From positions 1-8,075 of the forward strand of contig CADFQU010000032.1 in NCBI GenBank assembly GCA_902836505.1: a stretch of DNA of 8,075 nt, in the 5' to 3' direction. The stretch's first letter is position 1. Each line of letters starts with the position of its first letter. Of the stretch, positions 7,001 through 8,075 are shown piece by piece. Under the pieces are notes generated by a model. The model did not search any database. It was not told the DNA's origin and was given only the letters and a program-made list of their open reading frames with translations. Origin of the DNA: Streptococcaceae bacterium (GTDB lineage Bacteria > Bacillota > Bacilli > Lactobacillales > Streptococcaceae). The position numbers were made by a program, and so were the translations under genes.

Positions 7001-7840
7001 ATGACAAAAGCAGATATCCTTTTTAAAGAAAATATTCGAAGAATTATGGAAGAAGGCGTCTGGTCTGAGCAAGCTCGGCCTAAGTACAAGGATGGCACAA
7101 CTGCCAATTCCAAGTACATCACAGGTGCTTTTATGGAGTTTGATCTTGCCAAGGGCGAGTTCCCTATTACGACTCTTCGTCCTATCGCCATCAAGTCAGC
7201 CATCAAAGAGTTGCTCTGGATCTACCAAGACCAGTCCAATAGTCTGGAACTCCTAAACGACAAGTACCAAGTTCATTACTGGAATGACTGGGAAGTAGGA
7301 GATACGGGTACAATTGGAGAGCGTTATGGTGCGGTCGTTAAAAAGCACGACATCATCAACAAAATTCTCAAACAGCTGGAAGCCAATCCCTGGAATCGTC
7401 GCAATATCATTTCTCTCTGGGACTACCAAGCCTTTGAGGAGAGCGAAGGACTCTTACCTTGTGCTTTTCAAACCATGTTTGATGTACGTCGTGTCGATGG
7501 AGAAATCTATCTGGATGCGACCTTGACTCAACGTTCGAATGACATGTTGGTGGCGCACCATATCAATGCCATGCAGTATGTAGCGCTTCAAATGATGATT
7601 GCCAAGCACTTTGGCTGGAAGGTTGGCAAGTTCTTTTACTTTATTAACAACCTCCACATCTATGATAACCAATTTGAACAGGCGGAGGAACTGCTCCGGC
7701 GAGAGCCCTCTGTTTGCCAGCCGCGTTTGGTATTGAACGTACCAGATGGCACCAATTTCTTTGAGATTAAAGCTGAGGATTTTGTACTGGAGGACTATGA
7801 TCCTGTCAAACCTCAGTTGAAGTTTGATTTGGCAATTTAG
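7001..7840 (+). CDS. thyA: Thymidylate synthase
   Basis: ThyA converts dUMP to dTMP with methylene-tetrahydrofolate, giving the only de novo source of thymidylate unless a ThyX is present. The 279-residue protein has all core elements. ELLWIYQ (70-76) and [17 protein letters not shown] (94-110) form the folate and dUMP pocket. RRNI (133-136) supplies the phosphate-binding arginines from the partner subunit. LLPCAFQ (151-157) carries the nucleophile Cys154. QRSND (177-181) and NLHIYDNQ (217-224) hold the dUMP phosphate, base and sugar. The N-terminal loop reads KDGTTANS rather than the RTGTGT type of Escherichia coli, a feature shared with Bacillus subtilis ThyA, also 279 residues as I recall. 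AGGAGG (6991-6996) with a 4-nt spacer supports the start. It is transcribed alone, between the glcK terminator and its own terminator at 7867. Confidence 0.97.
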   Translation: MTKADILFKENIRRIMEEGVWSEQARPKYKDGTTANSKYITGAFMEFDLAKGEFPITTLRPIAIKSAIKELLWIYQDQSNSLELLNDKYQVHYWNDWEVGDTGTIGERYGAVVKKHDIINKILKQLEANPWNRRNIISLWDYQAFEESEGLLPCAFQTMFDVRRVDGEIYLDATLTQRSNDMLVAHHINAMQYVALQMMIAKHFGWKVGKFFYFINNLHIYDNQFEQAEELLRREPSVCQPRLVLNVPDGTNFFEIKAEDFVLEDYDPVKPQLKFDLAI

Positions 7841-7866
7841 AAATGCTACTTACAAACACAATATAT

Positions 7867-7920
7867 ATAGGAAGAAAGTTATGATTTTTTCATAAAAATG
7901 AATTCTACTTCCTATTTTTT
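7867..7920 (+). terminator. Rho-independent terminator after thyA with nested hairpin
   Basis: ATAGGAAG (7867-7874) pairs perfectly with CTTCCTAT (7908-7915), and a T run continues to 7920. Inside the large loop, TTATGA (7879-7884) pairs with TCATAA (7890-7895) around five T. The outer stem begins 26 nt after the thyA stop. The nested arrangement is longer than a minimal terminator, but the stem plus T tract is clear. Confidence 0.8.
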
Positions 7921-7956
7921 AAATCTACCGGTTAGTAATATCATCAAAAATTTAAA

Positions 7957-7981
7957 AAATGATTAGTTTTTTGAGTCATTT
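7957..7981. repeat. Inverted repeat just upstream of the last promoter
   Basis: AAATGATT (7957-7964) pairs with AGTCATTT (7974-7981), 8 bp with one wobble and a 9-nt loop. It ends 4 nt before the -35 box at 7986, a position suited to an operator. On the + strand no T tract follows. On the - strand it would be followed by several T, so a weak reverse-direction terminator is the alternative. AT-rich DNA yields such repeats by chance. Confidence 0.3.
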
Positions 7982-7985
7982 CGCT

Positions 7986-8013
7986 TTGATATTTTAAATT
8001 AATCTGATAGAAT
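7986..8013 (+). promoter_or_regulatory. Promoter for a gene beyond the right edge
   Basis: TTGATA (7986-7991), a 16-nt spacer and TAGAAT (8008-8013) make a good sigma-70-type promoter. TG at 8005-8006 adds the extended -10. Transcription would start near 8020, giving a leader of 50 nt or more up to the ribosome binding site at the window end. The 235 nt after thyA hold only the terminator, an inverted repeat and this promoter; I see no small gene or RNA gene there. Confidence 0.75.
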
Positions 8014-8067
8014 ATATAAGGTTTAAAATATAGGCCAATAAATTAGCTTATTAATTGAAAAAAATTA

Positions 8068-8073
8068 TGGAGG
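8068..8073 (+). promoter_or_regulatory. Ribosome binding site of an unseen downstream gene
   Basis: TGGAGG near the last base is a good Shine-Dalgarno sequence following the promoter at 7986-8013, so a + strand gene should start a few bases past the window. The alternative is that ATG at 8067-8069 is itself the start (Met-Glu-Asp), but it has no ribosome binding site before it. Confidence 0.65.
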
Positions 8074-8075
8074 AT

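Noticed and set aside
7001..7840. N-terminal DGTTANS in place of RTGTGT in thymidylate synthase as a sign of lost function
   Set aside because: The Bacillus subtilis type of ThyA also lacks the RTG motif here as I recall, and the catalytic Cys, RRNI, QRSND and HIY motifs are intact.
1..8075. CRISPR array, tRNA or rRNA genes, insertion sequence or phage genes
   Set aside because: No regularly spaced direct repeats, no tRNA cloverleaf in the gaps, and no transposase or integrase-like translation on either strand.
8067..8075. Start of a gene at the ATG in the last nine bases
   Set aside because: Too short to judge. TGGAGG here reads better as a ribosome binding site for a start just beyond the window.

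Overview
The window looks like chromosomal DNA of a Streptococcus, probably from the viridans/mitis-sanguinis side. The basis is moderately AT-rich coding sequence, strong AGGAGG-type ribosome binding sites, extended -10 (TGnTATAAT) promoters, and the set and order of genes. All convincing genes lie on the + strand and all look intact. The content is housekeeping. I did not find a defence system, mobile element, CRISPR array or clearly new system, and I say so rather than stretch the data.

Layout. Bases 1-110 are noncoding and hold nested inverted repeats that resemble a dispersed streptococcal intergenic repeat. A promoter at about 142-150 starts a tight six-gene run (182-5811): a DUF1149 protein, a DegV/FakB-type fatty-acid-binding protein, dapB, cca, an Uup/YfmR-type ABC-F ATPase, and a DUF308 membrane protein. 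Gaps are 3 and 9 nt, then two ATGA stop/start overlaps, then 10 nt, with no internal terminator. A Rho-independent terminator at 5818-5851 closes the run. glcK (ROK glucokinase) follows with its own promoter and an imperfect cre-like (CcpA) sequence on the -35 box, and ends at a hairpin terminator (6917-6952). thyA follows with its own extended -10 promoter and an AGGAGG site, and ends at a long nested hairpin with a T tract (7867-7920). The last 155 bases are very AT-rich noncoding DNA with a good promoter (7986-8013) and a ribosome binding site at the very end, so another + strand gene should start at or just beyond the window edge.

How the genes fit together. The six-gene run mixes cell-envelope and lipid supply (DapB toward diaminopimelate/lysine, the DegV protein as acyl carrier for exogenous fatty acids) with translation support (Cca maturing tRNA 3' ends, ABC-F acting on ribosomes) and two poorly understood proteins (DUF1149, DUF308). 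GlcK phosphorylates glucose at entry to glycolysis. ThyA makes dTMP from dUMP. The main open questions are the role of the DUF1149 protein, whether the DegV protein is a true FakB subunit, whether the cre-like site works, and what gene lies past the right edge.
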